This document shows, one piece after another, positions 44,793-53,969 of a stretch of DNA of 64,000 nucleotides. This DNA comes from LMUY01 sp965199105 (GTDB lineage Bacteria; Pseudomonadota; Alphaproteobacteria; Acetobacterales; Acetobacteraceae), in assembly GCA_965199105.1 (NCBI GenBank), contig CBDAQO010000002.1, forward strand, positions 2,914,001-2,978,000, in the 5' to 3' direction. The notes under the pieces are model-generated. The model saw only the letters and a list, made by a program, of their open reading frames with translations, had not been told where the DNA came from and made no database searches. How positions within the stretch are numbered: the first letter of the stretch is position 1; the number at the start of each line of letters is the position of its first letter. The translations under genes were made by a program, and so were the position numbers.

Positions 44793-46287
44793 GGACGTCT
44801 CGCACCGCCGCCGACACCACCTGTTCCGCCGTGATCCCGGGGCTCTCGAGCGTCACCGCGGCGTGGCCCTCGCGCATCACCAGTACGCGGTGGCTCATAT
44901 GCGCGAGCTCCTCGGCGTCGCTCGAGTAGAACAGGATGGCGCGGCCCTCCTGCACCAGCCGCCGCATCAGGTCGTAAATCTCGAACTTGGTCGCGACGTC
45001 CACCCCGCGCGTAACGTCGTACAGCAGCAGCACGGGGCAGTCGGCGAGCAGCCAGCGGCCGAGCAGCACCTTCTGTTGGTTGCCGCCGCTCAGTGCCCCC
45101 ACCGGGCTGCCGATCCCCGCGGTGCGGACCTGCAGTTGGCGCACCATGCCCTCCGCCGTCTGCCGCTCCCGCCCGCCGCGCAGCACGCCGAGCCGGGTCA
45201 GTTTGCCGATGATGGCGAGCGTGATGTTGTCGCGCACGCTCATTTGCAGCAGCAGGCCCTCGGTCTTGCGGTCCTCCGGGACCAGGGCGATCCCGGCGCG
45301 GATGGCCGCCCGCGGCGAGCGGAACCGGCGCGGCCGGCCTTGCACCACGATCTGGCCGCCGCTGGGCGTCACGTCCCCGAACAGCATCATGAACAACTCG
45401 CGGTGGCCATGCCCAGCCAGCCCGCCCACGCCCAGGATTTCACCGCGGTTGAGCGTGAGCGAGACATCGTGCACGCGCGCGCCGGACAGCGCCTGGGTCT
45501 GCAAGGCGGGCGGGGCGGGCGGGCGGGGCGGCAAGGGCGGGAACAGCTGCTCCATGCTGCGCCCGGTCATCAGCCGCACCGCCTCGTCCTCATCCAGCTC
45601 GGTGAACGTGCCCACCTCGGCGCCGCCCCGGAACACGGTGATGCGGTCCGCGATGCTGCGCACCTCGCCCCAGCGATGCGAGGTGAAAACCAGGCAGCAG
45701 CCCGCCTCGCGCAGCCGCCGCATCAGCCCGAACAGCCACTCCACCTCGCGCTCCACCAGCGAGGAGGTGGGCTCGTCGAGGAACAGGATGCGCGGCCGGT
45801 GGCTGACCGCGCGCACGATCTCCACCGTCTGCCGCTCGGCCAGCGAGATGTCCTCCACCAGCGCACGCGGGTCGATGTGGTGCACCCCCATCCCGGCCAG
45901 CGTCGCGTCCGCCTCCGCCACCGTGCGGGAGCGGCTGATCAGGCCGAGGCGGGAGCGCGGCTCGCGGCGCAGCAGCAGGTTTTCCGCAACCGTCAGCCAC
46001 GGCATCAGGGTCAGCTCCTGGAACACCGTCCAGGCGCCCAGGGCATGCGCATCCGCCGGCCCGCCGAACGACACCGCCGCACCGTCGAGCCGCACCTCCC
46101 CCGCATCCGGCCGCACCCGCCCGCCCAACACCTTGATCAGCGTGGACTTGCCGGCGCCATTCTCCCCAACCACGGCATGCACCTCGCCCGCGAGCGCCGC
46201 GAACGACGCCTCCCGCATGGCCGCCACGCCGCCGTAGGACTTGCTGACCCGGCACGCCGCAATGGCCGCCGGTGCGTGGCCCGTCAT
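44782..46287 (-). CDS. Sugar ABC transporter ATPase (tandem domains)
   Basis: A 501-residue RbsA/AraG-type ATPase with two nucleotide-binding domains. Domain 1 has Walker A GENGAGKSTLIK, an unusual signature region DISLAERQTVEIVRA and Walker B ILFLDEPTSSL. Domain 2 lacks a standard Walker A, as usual for the family (GGLAGHGHRELF), but keeps the signature LSGGNQQKVLLGRWL and a Walker B-like LLLYDVTRGVDV, in which Tyr-Asp replaces the usual Asp-Glu. The ATG overlaps the binding-protein stop (ATGA). Confidence 0.94.
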   Translation of the reverse strand: MTGHAPAAIAACRVSKSYGGVAAMREASFAALAGEVHAVVGENGAGKSTLIKVLGGRVRPDAGEVRLDGAAVSFGGPADAHALGAWTVFQELTLMPWLTVAENLLLRREPRSRLGLISRSRTVAEADATLAGMGVHHIDPRALVEDISLAERQTVEIVRAVSHRPRILFLDEPTSSLVEREVEWLFGLMRRLREAGCCLVFTSHRWGEVRSIADRITVFRGGAEVGTFTELDEDEAVRLMTGRSMEQLFPPLPPRPPAPPALQTQALSGARVHDVSLTLNRGEILGVGGLAGHGHRELFMMLFGDVTPSGGQIVVQGRPRRFRSPRAAIRAGIALVPEDRKTEGLLLQMSVRDNITLAIIGKLTRLGVLRGGRERQTAEGMVRQLQVRTAGIGSPVGALSGGNQQKVLLGRWLLADCPVLLLYDVTRGVDVATKFEIYDLMRRLVQEGRAILFYSSDAEELAHMSHRVLVMREGHAAVTLESPGITAEQVVSAAVRDVLAA

Positions 46288-47387
46288 ACCGCCGGCAGGT
46301 TGATCACGAGCTTGGCCGGGCACGCGGTTCCGTCCGCCGCCGCCTGCACGCAGACGTCCACCAACGGGTTGGCGCCGCCCGCGGTGAAATCGTCGTAGAA
46401 GCTGTCCGGCTGGTCGGTGAACACGTTGCTGCCGAGCTTCAACTGGTCGTCGGTGATGAACACGTTTGGCACGTCGATGTCGCGCTTGGGATAGCTGTGG
46501 TCGAGCACGCGCCGGGCCAGTTCCAGCGCCATCAGCGACAGGTAGGGCGGCGAGCCGGACGAGCAGCCCACCACCTTGTGGCCGTCCTGGCCGAGCATGA
46601 ACCGGCGGAAGCCGTTCTCGCACTCCCCCGCGGTGGGCGGCAGCGCACGGTTGGCGGACAGGAATGCGCGCAGCACGCCGTCCGTGCCGCCCTGGCACCA
46701 GATCCCGTCCACCTGGGGGAGCGATGGCAGCACGGCGGCGGTGTTGCGCTCGGCGGTGGAGGAATCCCACATCCCGGTGAACCGGTTGACCACCTTGATG
46801 CCGGGGTTTTTGGCCCAGACCTCATCGGCGCCGTTGTTGCGGTCCAAATCCACCTGCGTGCCGGCCACGCCCGTCACCATGACGACATTGCCCTTGCCGC
46901 CCAACTGCTTGACCAGCCAGTCCGCCAGGCCACGCCCCAGCTCGAGCTGGCTGATGTTGACCTTGAGCGCCGATGGGGCCGTCACGTTGTTGTCGAAGCA
47001 CACCACCAGGATGCCCCGGCTGGTGGCTTGCTGGATGATGCCGTTCAGCGCCGTGGGAGACGCCGCGTCGATCACGATCGCGTCCACCCGCTCGGCGATC
47101 AGGTTGGACATCTGCTGCGACTGCTTGCTGACGTCGTTGCCGGAGTTGAACACCGTGGCCTCGACGGTGGAGGCGAACGGCTCCATCAGCAGCGCCGCCT
47201 TGAAGAGGTTCTCCATCTCCAGGCGCCACTTATTGCCGATGAACGAGTTCGACAGGGCAATCTTGAACTTCTTGCCAGACGCCGGCTGCGCCAATGCTGA
47301 CCGCAACGCCAACGCCGGTAACATTCCCGCGATGCCAAGCCCCGCAGCACTGCGCAGCAACAGCCGCCGATCCAGCCGATCGTCCAT
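46284..47387 (-). CDS. Periplasmic sugar-binding protein of the ABC transporter
   Basis: Substrate-binding protein of the periplasmic-binding-protein type 1 fold. The 367-residue product has a signal with paired arginines (DRRLLLRSAAGLGIAGMLPA), then KFKIALSNSFIGNKWRLEME, MSNLIAERVDAIVIDAASPT and ILVVCFDNNV, typical of ribose/xylose/galactose-type binders. First gene of the four-gene transporter operon. Two cysteine-containing segments (ECENG, VGCSSG) and the C-terminal VDVCVQ...GTACPAK could form disulphides. The sugar cannot be told from sequence. Confidence 0.92.
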   Translation of the reverse strand: MDDRLDRRLLLRSAAGLGIAGMLPALALRSALAQPASGKKFKIALSNSFIGNKWRLEMENLFKAALLMEPFASTVEATVFNSGNDVSKQSQQMSNLIAERVDAIVIDAASPTALNGIIQQATSRGILVVCFDNNVTAPSALKVNISQLELGRGLADWLVKQLGGKGNVVMVTGVAGTQVDLDRNNGADEVWAKNPGIKVVNRFTGMWDSSTAERNTAAVLPSLPQVDGIWCQGGTDGVLRAFLSANRALPPTAGECENGFRRFMLGQDGHKVVGCSSGSPPYLSLMALELARRVLDHSYPKRDIDVPNVFITDDQLKLGSNVFTDQPDSFYDDFTAGGANPLVDVCVQAAADGTACPAKLVINLPAV

Positions 47388-47495
47388 GTTCCATTTCCCC
47401 CAGCGCTATTATTGTTGCCGCGACTATGCATCGTCTTGCCCGCGCTATCCAGGCTCGGTCAAGTGGCCGTCCAACACGAAGCGGAGGAACACCCC

Positions 47496-48500
47496 ATGCA
47501 CGAACACGGACTGGGTGGCATGAACCATGCTGCCACCGAAGGCGCGCGCCTTCCGCTCGGCCATCTGCCCGGCACGCGCTACCCCGATGCGCGCATCATT
47601 GCACTGGACAAGCGCTTCACCGCACGGGTCGGCAACGCCGCCATCGAGCGCATCGCCACCGGGTTCCGCTGGGCGGAAGGGCCGGTGTATTTCGCCGACG
47701 GCCGCTTCCTGCTGTGGAGCGACATCCCCAACAACCGCATCATGCGCTGGCTCGAGGAGGACGGGCATGTCAGCGTGTTCCGCGCCGACAGCCACCACAC
47801 CAACGGCAACACGCGGGACCGCGAGGGCCGGCTGGTGAGCTGCGAGCACGACAGCCGCCGGGTCACCCGGACCGAGCTCGACGGCCGCCTCACCGTGCTG
47901 ATGGACCAGTTCGAGGGCCACCGGCTGAACGGCCCCAACGATGTCGCCGTGGCGTCCGACGGCGCGGTCTGGTTCACCGACCCGGGCTACGGGATCGACG
48001 GGCCCTACGAAGGCCACCTCGCCGACGCGGAAATCCCCTGCCACGTCTACCGGCTCGACCCAGTGACCGGCCGCGCCACCGTGGCGGCCAGCGACTTCGT
48101 CCGCCCCAACGGCATCGCCTTTTCGCCCGACGAGCGCCGGGTCTACATCGTGGACAGCGGCATCACCCATGGCGGGCCCGCGCATGTCCGGGTTTTTAAC
48201 GTCGACGGCGAGCGCCTGCTGGCCGGCCGCGTGTTCGCCGAGGACTTCGCCCCCGGCCTCGCCGACGGGCTGCGCACCGACGCCGCGGGCAATGTGTGGT
48301 GCAGCATGGGCTGGGGCGACCCGGCGGAGGACGGCGTGCGCTGCTACACGCCAGGCGGCGAGATGATCGGCCGGGTGCATCTGCCGGAGGGCTGCTCCAA
48401 CCTCTGCTTCGGCGGTGCCAAGCGCAACCGCCTGTTCATGACCGCCGGCACCTCCGTCTACGCGCTGCACTTGAACGCAGTGGGCGCCATGTGGCCTTAG
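47496..48500 (+). CDS. SMP-30/gluconolactonase family protein
   Basis: Six-bladed beta-propeller lactonase that opens sugar lactones. The 334-residue product has FRWAEGPVYFADGRFLLWSD with the first metal-binding Glu, RLNGPNDVAVASDGAVWFTD with the Asn-Asp ligands, VRPNGIAFSPDERRVYIVDS and FAPGLADGLRTDAAGNVWCS with the last acidic ligand, so the active site is complete. GGAGG eight bases before the ATG at 47496 decides the start. It is divergent from the ABC transporter and fits between sugar oxidation and the IlvD/Edd dehydratase. Confidence 0.92.
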   Translation: MHEHGLGGMNHAATEGARLPLGHLPGTRYPDARIIALDKRFTARVGNAAIERIATGFRWAEGPVYFADGRFLLWSDIPNNRIMRWLEEDGHVSVFRADSHHTNGNTRDREGRLVSCEHDSRRVTRTELDGRLTVLMDQFEGHRLNGPNDVAVASDGAVWFTDPGYGIDGPYEGHLADAEIPCHVYRLDPVTGRATVAASDFVRPNGIAFSPDERRVYIVDSGITHGGPAHVRVFNVDGERLLAGRVFAEDFAPGLADGLRTDAAGNVWCSMGWGDPAEDGVRCYTPGGEMIGRVHLPEGCSNLCFGGAKRNRLFMTAGTSVYALHLNAVGAMWP

Positions 48501-48555
48501 GCGGAACCTTGGCCGTAGGCGCCGCCTATGCCACCTGCGCGCGACCTCCGATACG

Positions 48556-49812
48556 TCAGATCACGCCGCGCTCGCGCAGCCCGGCCAGCTCCGCCGCGGT
48601 CAGCCCCAAGCGCTCGGTCAGCACGCTGTCGGTGTGTTCGCCGAGCATGGGTGGGGGCAGGCGGTAGCTGGCCGGGCTCTCGCTCAGCCGCACCGGGTTG
48701 GCGATCACCTTCACCCCCTCCGGCGTCGCCGGGTGCGCCATCTGCACCACCGCGCCGCGCGCCGCCACCTGCGGGTCGGCAAACACCTGCGACAGTGTGT
48801 TGATCGGGCCGCACGCGATCTTCAAGCCCTCCAGCCGCTCGACCCACCAGGCGGTGGGATGGCTCTTCAGCAGCGGCAGCAGCGTGCTCACCACCAGCTC
48901 GCGGTTGGCCACCCGGCCCGCGTTGGTCGCAAAGCGCGGATCCTCCAGCAGCCCACTCAACCCGAACGCCTCGCAGAAGCGCCGGAACGTCGGGTCGTTG
49001 CCGACCGAGACCACCACGAACCCGTCCTCGGTCGGAAACACCTGGTAGGGCACGATGCTCGGATGCGCATTGCCCAGCCGCGGCGGGTCCTCCCCGGTGG
49101 CCAGGTAGCTCATGCCCTGGTTGGCGAGCCAGGCCACGTGCGTGTCCAGCATGCCGATATCCACCTGTTGGCCCTGGCCGGTCGCCTCCCGGTGGCGCAG
49201 TGCGGCCAGCACCCCGATGCAGCCATACAGCCCGGCGAACACGTCCGCGATCGGGATGCCCACCTTCTGCGGCAGGCCGTCCGGCTCGCCGGTGAGGCTC
49301 ATCACGCCGCCCATGGCCTGGATCAGGCTGTCATAGCCGGGCCGGGGGGCGTAGGGACCGGTTTGGCCAAACCCGGTGATGGAGCAGTAGATCAGCCCGG
49401 GGAAGCGCGCATGCAGTTGCTCGTAGCCCAGGCCGTAGCGGGCCAGCGCGCCCACCTTGAAGTTCTCCACCAGGATGTCGCACTGCGCGATCAGCCGCAG
49501 CGCCAGCGCCTGCCCCTCGGCCGTGGCGATGTCCAGCGTCACCGAGCGCTTGTTGCGGTTCACGCCCACGAAGTAGGCGCTCTCCCGGGTGCCGGGCATG
49601 TAGGGCGGGGCAAAGCCGCGGGTGTCGTCGCCGCTGCCCGACCGCTCGATCTTGATCACGTCGGCGCCCATGTCGCCCAGCATCTGCACGCAGGTGGGCC
49701 CCGCGAGCACGCGCGTGAGGTCGAACACCGTGAGCCCCGCCAAGGGCCCAGCGCTTGAGCCGCCGCCTGGGTTGCCGTCCGGTCCGTTCCGCGCGCCTGC
49801 CTCGTCCGTCAT
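48556..49812 (-). CDS. Family III CoA transferase (CaiB/BaiF)
   Basis: The 418-residue product has LTVFDLTRVLAGPTCVQMLGDMGADVIKIER near the N-terminus, the catalytic-aspartate region and VNRNKRSVTLDIATAEGQAL, NFKVGALARYGLGYE, SITGFGQTGPYAPRPGYD and a C-terminal LGEHTDSVL, all standard for formyl-CoA/carnitine/succinyl-CoA type transferases. The frame is open upstream to 50886, but homology begins at the ATG at 49812 (or 49815), next to GGAGG. It may form a CoA-thioester route with the oxalate--CoA ligase-like gene 10 kb away; that link is inference. Confidence 0.92.
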   Translation of the reverse strand: MTDEAGARNGPDGNPGGGSSAGPLAGLTVFDLTRVLAGPTCVQMLGDMGADVIKIERSGSGDDTRGFAPPYMPGTRESAYFVGVNRNKRSVTLDIATAEGQALALRLIAQCDILVENFKVGALARYGLGYEQLHARFPGLIYCSITGFGQTGPYAPRPGYDSLIQAMGGVMSLTGEPDGLPQKVGIPIADVFAGLYGCIGVLAALRHREATGQGQQVDIGMLDTHVAWLANQGMSYLATGEDPPRLGNAHPSIVPYQVFPTEDGFVVVSVGNDPTFRRFCEAFGLSGLLEDPRFATNAGRVANRELVVSTLLPLLKSHPTAWWVERLEGLKIACGPINTLSQVFADPQVAARGAVVQMAHPATPEGVKVIANPVRLSESPASYRLPPPMLGEHTDSVLTERLGLTAAELAGLRERGVI

Positions 49813-49960
49813 CATGCCTCCGCTTGCCCCTGTGCTGGAGCGGGGCCATTCTGCCGCAATGCGCGCCGGGCGGAAGCCCCCAACGCCGCGCGACGGAGCC
49901 GTGAGCCTTCGCGCCCCGACGACAGACAGCCCGCTCACACGGCAAACGGGAGGCAAACCG

Positions 49961-51472
49961 ATGCTCGATCGTCCCCATTCCGGCGCGCTGGCGCCCCTGC
50001 TGGACCAGCATGCCCTGGCCCGCGCCCTCTCCGGCTGCCACCTGATCGGCGGCCAATTCGTGCCGGCCCGCTCCGGCCAGAGCTTCCCCGTGGTGAACCC
50101 GGCGACCGGCGAGACGGTGGGCGAGGCCGCCCTGGGGGACGCCGCCGACGTAGCCGCCGCCGTGGAGACAGCGCACGCGGCGCAGCAGGAATGGGCGCGC
50201 ATGCCGTCCCGCAAGCGCGGCGCGCTGGTGGGCCAATGTGCCGCCCTGCTGCGCGAGCATGCCGAGGAACTGGCCCGGCTGATGGCGCTCGAGACCGGCA
50301 AGGCGCTGCGCACCGAAAGCCGGGTGGAGGCCAACACCGTCGCCGACATCTTCGAGTTCTTCGGCGGGCTCGGCGGCGAACTGAAGGGCGAGACCGTGCC
50401 GTTCGCCCCCGACGTGCTCTCGATGACGGTGCGCGAGCCGCTCGGCGTGGTGGGCGCCATCATCCCCTGGAACGTGCCGATGCTGCTGATGGCGCTCAAG
50501 GTCGCGCCGGCGCTGGTAGCGGGCAACACCGTGGTGGTGAAGTCGGCCGAGGAGGCGCCGCTCACCGTGCTGCGCGTGTGCGAGTTGGCCAACCGCATCC
50601 TGCCGCCGGGTTGCTTCAACATGCTGTCCGGCTTCGGCCCCGATTGCGGCGCCCCGCTGGTCGAGCACAAGCTGGTGCGCAAGGTCACTTTCACCGGCAG
50701 CGTCGAGGTCGGGCGCATCGTCTCCAAGGCGGCGGCGCACAAGCTCATCCCCGTGACGCTCGAGCTGGGCGGCAAGTCCCCCATGCTGGTGTTCGCCGAT
50801 TGCGACTTCGAGCGCACGGTGGCCGGCGCGCTCACCTCCATGCGCTTCACCCGCCAGGGCCAGAGCTGCACCGCCGCCAGTCGCATCTATGTCGAGCGCC
50901 CCATCTTCGCCCGCTTCGTGGCCGCCATGGCCGACAAGGTGGACGCCATGGTGATGGGCGACCCGCTAGACGAGGCCACCGACATCGGCACCATCATCAG
51001 CCGCGACCAGTTCGCCAAGGTCGAGCACTACATCGCCCTGGGCAAGCAGACGGCGGGCGCCACCGGTCGCGCCTGCTCGGCCATGCCGCAGGACCCGGCG
51101 ATGGCAGCCGGCCTGTTCATCCAGCCGCACATCTTCACCGACCTGCCCGATGACAGCCCCCTGGTGCAGGAGGAGATTTTCGGCCCGGTGACCTGCATTT
51201 TCCCGTTCGACGACGCCGAAGACGCCCTCGCCCGCGCCAACGGCACCGAATACGGCCTTGCCGCCTCGCTATGGACCAACAATCTGAAGCGGGGCCTGAA
51301 CCTGGCCCACCGGCTCGAGGCGGGGCTGGTGCAGATCAACCAGAACCTGGTGGTGCAGGCCAATCTGTCCTATGGCGGCGTCAAGAGCAGCGGCCTCGGC
51401 AAGGAGGCCAGCCTGGAGGCGATGCTGGAGCATTTCATGCACAAGAAGACCATCATGGTGAACTACGGCTGA
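49961..51472 (+). CDS. NAD(P)-dependent aldehyde dehydrogenase
   Basis: A 503-residue ALDH superfamily enzyme. Landmarks are GVVGAIIPWNVPMLLMALKV, cofactor motif FTGSVEVGRIV, catalytic glutamate in LELGGKSPML, catalytic cysteine in RQGQSCTAASR and EEIFGPVTCIFPF. GGGAGG seven bases before the ATG at 49961 sets the start. It precedes the pseudoprotease gene by one base, so they are co-translated. In the local context it could oxidise an aldehyde from sugar-acid breakdown, such as 2-oxoglutarate semialdehyde or glycolaldehyde. Confidence 0.93.
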   Translation: MLDRPHSGALAPLLDQHALARALSGCHLIGGQFVPARSGQSFPVVNPATGETVGEAALGDAADVAAAVETAHAAQQEWARMPSRKRGALVGQCAALLREHAEELARLMALETGKALRTESRVEANTVADIFEFFGGLGGELKGETVPFAPDVLSMTVREPLGVVGAIIPWNVPMLLMALKVAPALVAGNTVVVKSAEEAPLTVLRVCELANRILPPGCFNMLSGFGPDCGAPLVEHKLVRKVTFTGSVEVGRIVSKAAAHKLIPVTLELGGKSPMLVFADCDFERTVAGALTSMRFTRQGQSCTAASRIYVERPIFARFVAAMADKVDAMVMGDPLDEATDIGTIISRDQFAKVEHYIALGKQTAGATGRACSAMPQDPAMAAGLFIQPHIFTDLPDDSPLVQEEIFGPVTCIFPFDDAEDALARANGTEYGLAASLWTNNLKRGLNLAHRLEAGLVQINQNLVVQANLSYGGVKSSGLGKEASLEAMLEHFMHKKTIMVNYG

Positions 51473-51473
51473 C

Positions 51474-52445
51474 ATGCCAAAAGAGTGGGACATTCCGCCC
51501 GAGCTGCAGCCCGACCCGGCGGACTACACCTTCGACCTGGACCGCGCGCTCAGCACCGTGGTCAGCCTGCGCGCCAGCACCCCGCCCGACGCCTTCACCG
51601 CCGGCGCCCTCGGCACCGACCGCGAGGGCTCGGCCGTGGTGATCGGCAGCGACGGCTTGCTGCTCACCATGGGCTACCTCATCACGGAGGCCGAGACCGT
51701 GTGGCTCACCGTCGCCGACGGCCGCGTGGTGCCGGGCCACGCACTCGCCTTCGATGGCGAGACCGGCTTCGGCCTGGTGCAGCCGCTGGGTAAGCTCGGC
51801 CTGCCCAACCTCGAGTTCGGTGACAGCGCCAACCTCTCGGTGGGCGAAGCGGTGCTGTTCGCCTCCGCCGGTGGCCGCCGCCGGGCCATCGAGACTCGCG
51901 TGGTCGGCCGCCAGGAGTTCGCCGGCTACTGGGAATACCTGCTGGACGACGCGATCTTCACCGCCCCTGCCCACCCGTTCTGGGGCGGCGGCGCGCTGCT
52001 CGGCAAGGATGGCCGCCTGCTCGGCGTCGGCTCGCTGATCCTGCAGCAGGGCGACAACCAGGGGCGGCGCCACGACATGAACATGGTGGTGCCGATCGAG
52101 GAGCTGTCGCCCATTCTGGAAGACCTGCTGCGCTTCGGCCAGGTGAACCGCCCAGCACGCCCCTGGCTCGGCCTCTACGCCATGGAGGACGAGGACACGG
52201 TGGTGATCGGCGGCCTGGCCGACGGCGGCCCGGCCGACCGCGCTGGCTTGCGCACCGGAGACCAAGTGGTGGCGGTGGGGGACGAGGAGGTGACCGACCT
52301 GGCCACACTCTGGCGCGGCGTCTGGGCTTGCGGCTCCGCTGGCGCAAAGGTGACGCTGACGGTGGAACGCGACAAACGCCACCTCCCGGTGAGCATCACC
52401 ACGGTCGACCGCCGCACGCTGCTCAAGACGCCCCGGATGCACTGA
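51474..52445 (+). CDS. HtrA-like trypsin-fold/PDZ pseudoprotease
   Basis: The 323-residue product has the S1C protease fold and one PDZ domain (about 215-305; ADGGPADRAGLRTGDQVVAV), but the entire triad is gone. Aligned with the true HtrA at 54163, His is Tyr68 (TMGYLI for TNNHVV), Asp is Gly98 (TGFGLV for TDLAVL) and Ser is Gly171 (FWGGGALL for GNSGGPLF). There is no signal peptide, so it should be cytoplasmic. The frame is intact and the fold-defining glycines are kept, so it looks like a maintained binding protein, not decay. It is fused into the aldehyde dehydrogenase operon. Confidence 0.85.
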   Translation: MPKEWDIPPELQPDPADYTFDLDRALSTVVSLRASTPPDAFTAGALGTDREGSAVVIGSDGLLLTMGYLITEAETVWLTVADGRVVPGHALAFDGETGFGLVQPLGKLGLPNLEFGDSANLSVGEAVLFASAGGRRRAIETRVVGRQEFAGYWEYLLDDAIFTAPAHPFWGGGALLGKDGRLLGVGSLILQQGDNQGRRHDMNMVVPIEELSPILEDLLRFGQVNRPARPWLGLYAMEDEDTVVIGGLADGGPADRAGLRTGDQVVAVGDEEVTDLATLWRGVWACGSAGAKVTLTVERDKRHLPVSITTVDRRTLLKTPRMH

Positions 52446-52470
52446 ACGGCGGCACCACCCCCCGTTAGAC

Positions 52471-52506
52471 GCCCTCTCCCCCTGGGAGAGGGTTGGGTGA
52501 GGGGCC
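52471..52506. repeat. Short palindromic repeat, copy 5
   Basis: GCCCTCTCCC-CCT-GGGAGAGGG followed by TTGGGTGAGGGGCC, nearly identical to copy 3. It lies in the 79-base gap between the convergent pseudoprotease and LLM monooxygenase genes and could terminate both. Confidence 0.8.
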
Positions 52507-52524
52507 GTGCCGCCACGTCCCATT

Positions 52525-53835
52525 TCAGAACGCCAGCAAGTTCTCCCGGAACTGGCCATGCTCATACGCCGTGCGCACCAGCCCGCGGGCCTGCAGCGCC
52601 GGCACCAGCCCGTCGGCCACTTCCGCCACCGTCCGCCGGCTCACGTTGGGCAGCGAGAATAGGAAGCCATCGCCGCCGACATGTGCCATCACCTCGGCCA
52701 TCTGCCCCGCCACCGCATCTGGCGTGCCGACCAGTTCCACCGATTGCACGGTGCTCTCGGCGTCGCTCATCGTCTCCCGTAGCGTGCGATTGCCGGCGCG
52801 GCGCTTGAACTCGTCCAGGCTCTGCTGGTGGCCGTTGGTGGTCAGCTCGCCGATCGGCGTGTCCAGGTCCATGGCGCCGAAATCGATGTTGGTGATCTTG
52901 GAAAAGAACGCCAGCCGCGTGTCCAGCCGGCGCACCGCCCACTCCAGCCGGCGCTCACGGGCGGCTTGCGCGTCTGCCGCGGTCTCGCCCAGGATTGGCG
53001 AAATCATGAACAGCAGCTTGCAATCGTCCGGGTTGCGGCCCTGTTCGGCGGCCAGCCGGCGCACGTCCTGGCGGTAGGCGCGCATGCCGTCCGGGCCGCG
53101 CACCGAGGCAACCACCGTATCGGCATGGCGGGCGGCAAAGCGGCGGCCGCGCGGCGAGCCCCCCGCCTGGGCGATCACCGGCCGGCCTTGCACGCAGGGG
53201 CCCGAGTTCAGCGGCCCGCGGGACTTGTAGTAGCGCCCATCGAAATCGATGCTGTGCACCTTGGCCGGGTCGGCGAACACGCGCTGGGCCGCGTCGTTCA
53301 CGATGGCGCCGGGCTCCCACGAGCCCCACAGTTGCGACACGACGTCCATATACTCGTCGGCCATGTCGTAGCGCGCGTCATGCTCGGGCAGCCCGTCCAG
53401 CCCGAAGTTGCGCGCCGCGAAGTCCGACGACCCGGTGACCATGTTCCAGCCGATCCGCCCGTCCGACACCTGGTCGAGCGAGGCCATCAGCCGCGCCAGC
53501 AGGTAGGGCGGATAGGCGAAAGTGGCGAAGGTCGGCACGATGCCGATCCGCTGCGTTGCCTGGGTGAGGATGGTGGCGACCACCGAAGGATCTTGCCGCG
53601 GCACGGCCAGAGCGTTGCGCAGGTAGATGTCACGCGATTGGCCGTAGCTTTCGCCGATGTAGGACGAGTCCTCGATCAGCAGGTAGTCGAAGCACGCGCG
53701 TTCCAGCGCCCGCGCCAGGTCTACCACCAGGTCGGGCTTCATCCAATCGCGGCCAATCGCCCCGGTCCAGGGCTCGCCCCAAGCTTGCGCGTTGGAGCCT
53801 TGGTAGAACCAGCCGAGATGAAACGGGGTGGGCAT
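52525..53835 (-). CDS. LLM-class flavin-dependent monooxygenase (NtaA/SnaA/DszA type)
   Basis: FMNH2-dependent monooxygenase of the bacterial luciferase-like superfamily, needing a separate flavin reductase. The 436-residue product begins MPTPFHLGWFYQGSNAQAWG and has RIGIVPTFATFAYPPYLLAR, DGRIGWNMVTGSSDFAARNFG, YKSRGPLNSGPCVQGRPVIAQAGGS and a late VGTPDAVAGQMAE, the NtaA/SnaA/DszA pattern. GAGGAG five bases before the ATG at 53835 fixes the start. Substrates in the family include nitrilotriacetate and organosulphur compounds; none can be assigned. tRNA-Thr lies just upstream. Confidence 0.9.
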   Translation of the reverse strand: MPTPFHLGWFYQGSNAQAWGEPWTGAIGRDWMKPDLVVDLARALERACFDYLLIEDSSYIGESYGQSRDIYLRNALAVPRQDPSVVATILTQATQRIGIVPTFATFAYPPYLLARLMASLDQVSDGRIGWNMVTGSSDFAARNFGLDGLPEHDARYDMADEYMDVVSQLWGSWEPGAIVNDAAQRVFADPAKVHSIDFDGRYYKSRGPLNSGPCVQGRPVIAQAGGSPRGRRFAARHADTVVASVRGPDGMRAYRQDVRRLAAEQGRNPDDCKLLFMISPILGETAADAQAARERRLEWAVRRLDTRLAFFSKITNIDFGAMDLDTPIGELTTNGHQQSLDEFKRRAGNRTLRETMSDAESTVQSVELVGTPDAVAGQMAEVMAHVGGDGFLFSLPNVSRRTVAEVADGLVPALQARGLVRTAYEHGQFRENLLAF

Positions 53836-53897
53836 GGGCGCTCCTCGCGGCCGTTTGGTAGCGGAGCGACAGGCAAGGCCCGTACCAACTCGGCGCC

Positions 53898-53969
53898 TGC
53901 CGGCTGAGGGATTTGAACCCCCGACCTTCGGTTTACAAAACCGCTGCACTACCACTGTGCTAAGCCGGC
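53898..53969 (-). tRNA. tRNA-Thr (TGT anticodon)
   Basis: The minus strand folds as a tRNA: acceptor GCCGGCT pairs with AGCCGGC plus discriminator A; D arm TTAGCACAGTGGTAGTGCA; anticodon stem GCGGT/ACCGA around TTTGTAA gives anticodon TGT; the T arm has GGGGGTTCAAATCCCTC. CCA is not encoded (the next bases are GGC), unlike the tRNA-Leu in this window. Confidence 0.93.

Noticed and set aside
44782..46287. Second nucleotide-binding domain of the sugar ATPase judged defective
   Set aside because: Absence of a standard Walker A in domain 2 is normal for RbsA/AraG-type ATPases.
53898..53969. tRNA-Thr as the border of a genomic island covering the catabolic block
   Set aside because: Flanking genes have the same high GC content, no integrase is present and no duplicate of the tRNA end was seen.
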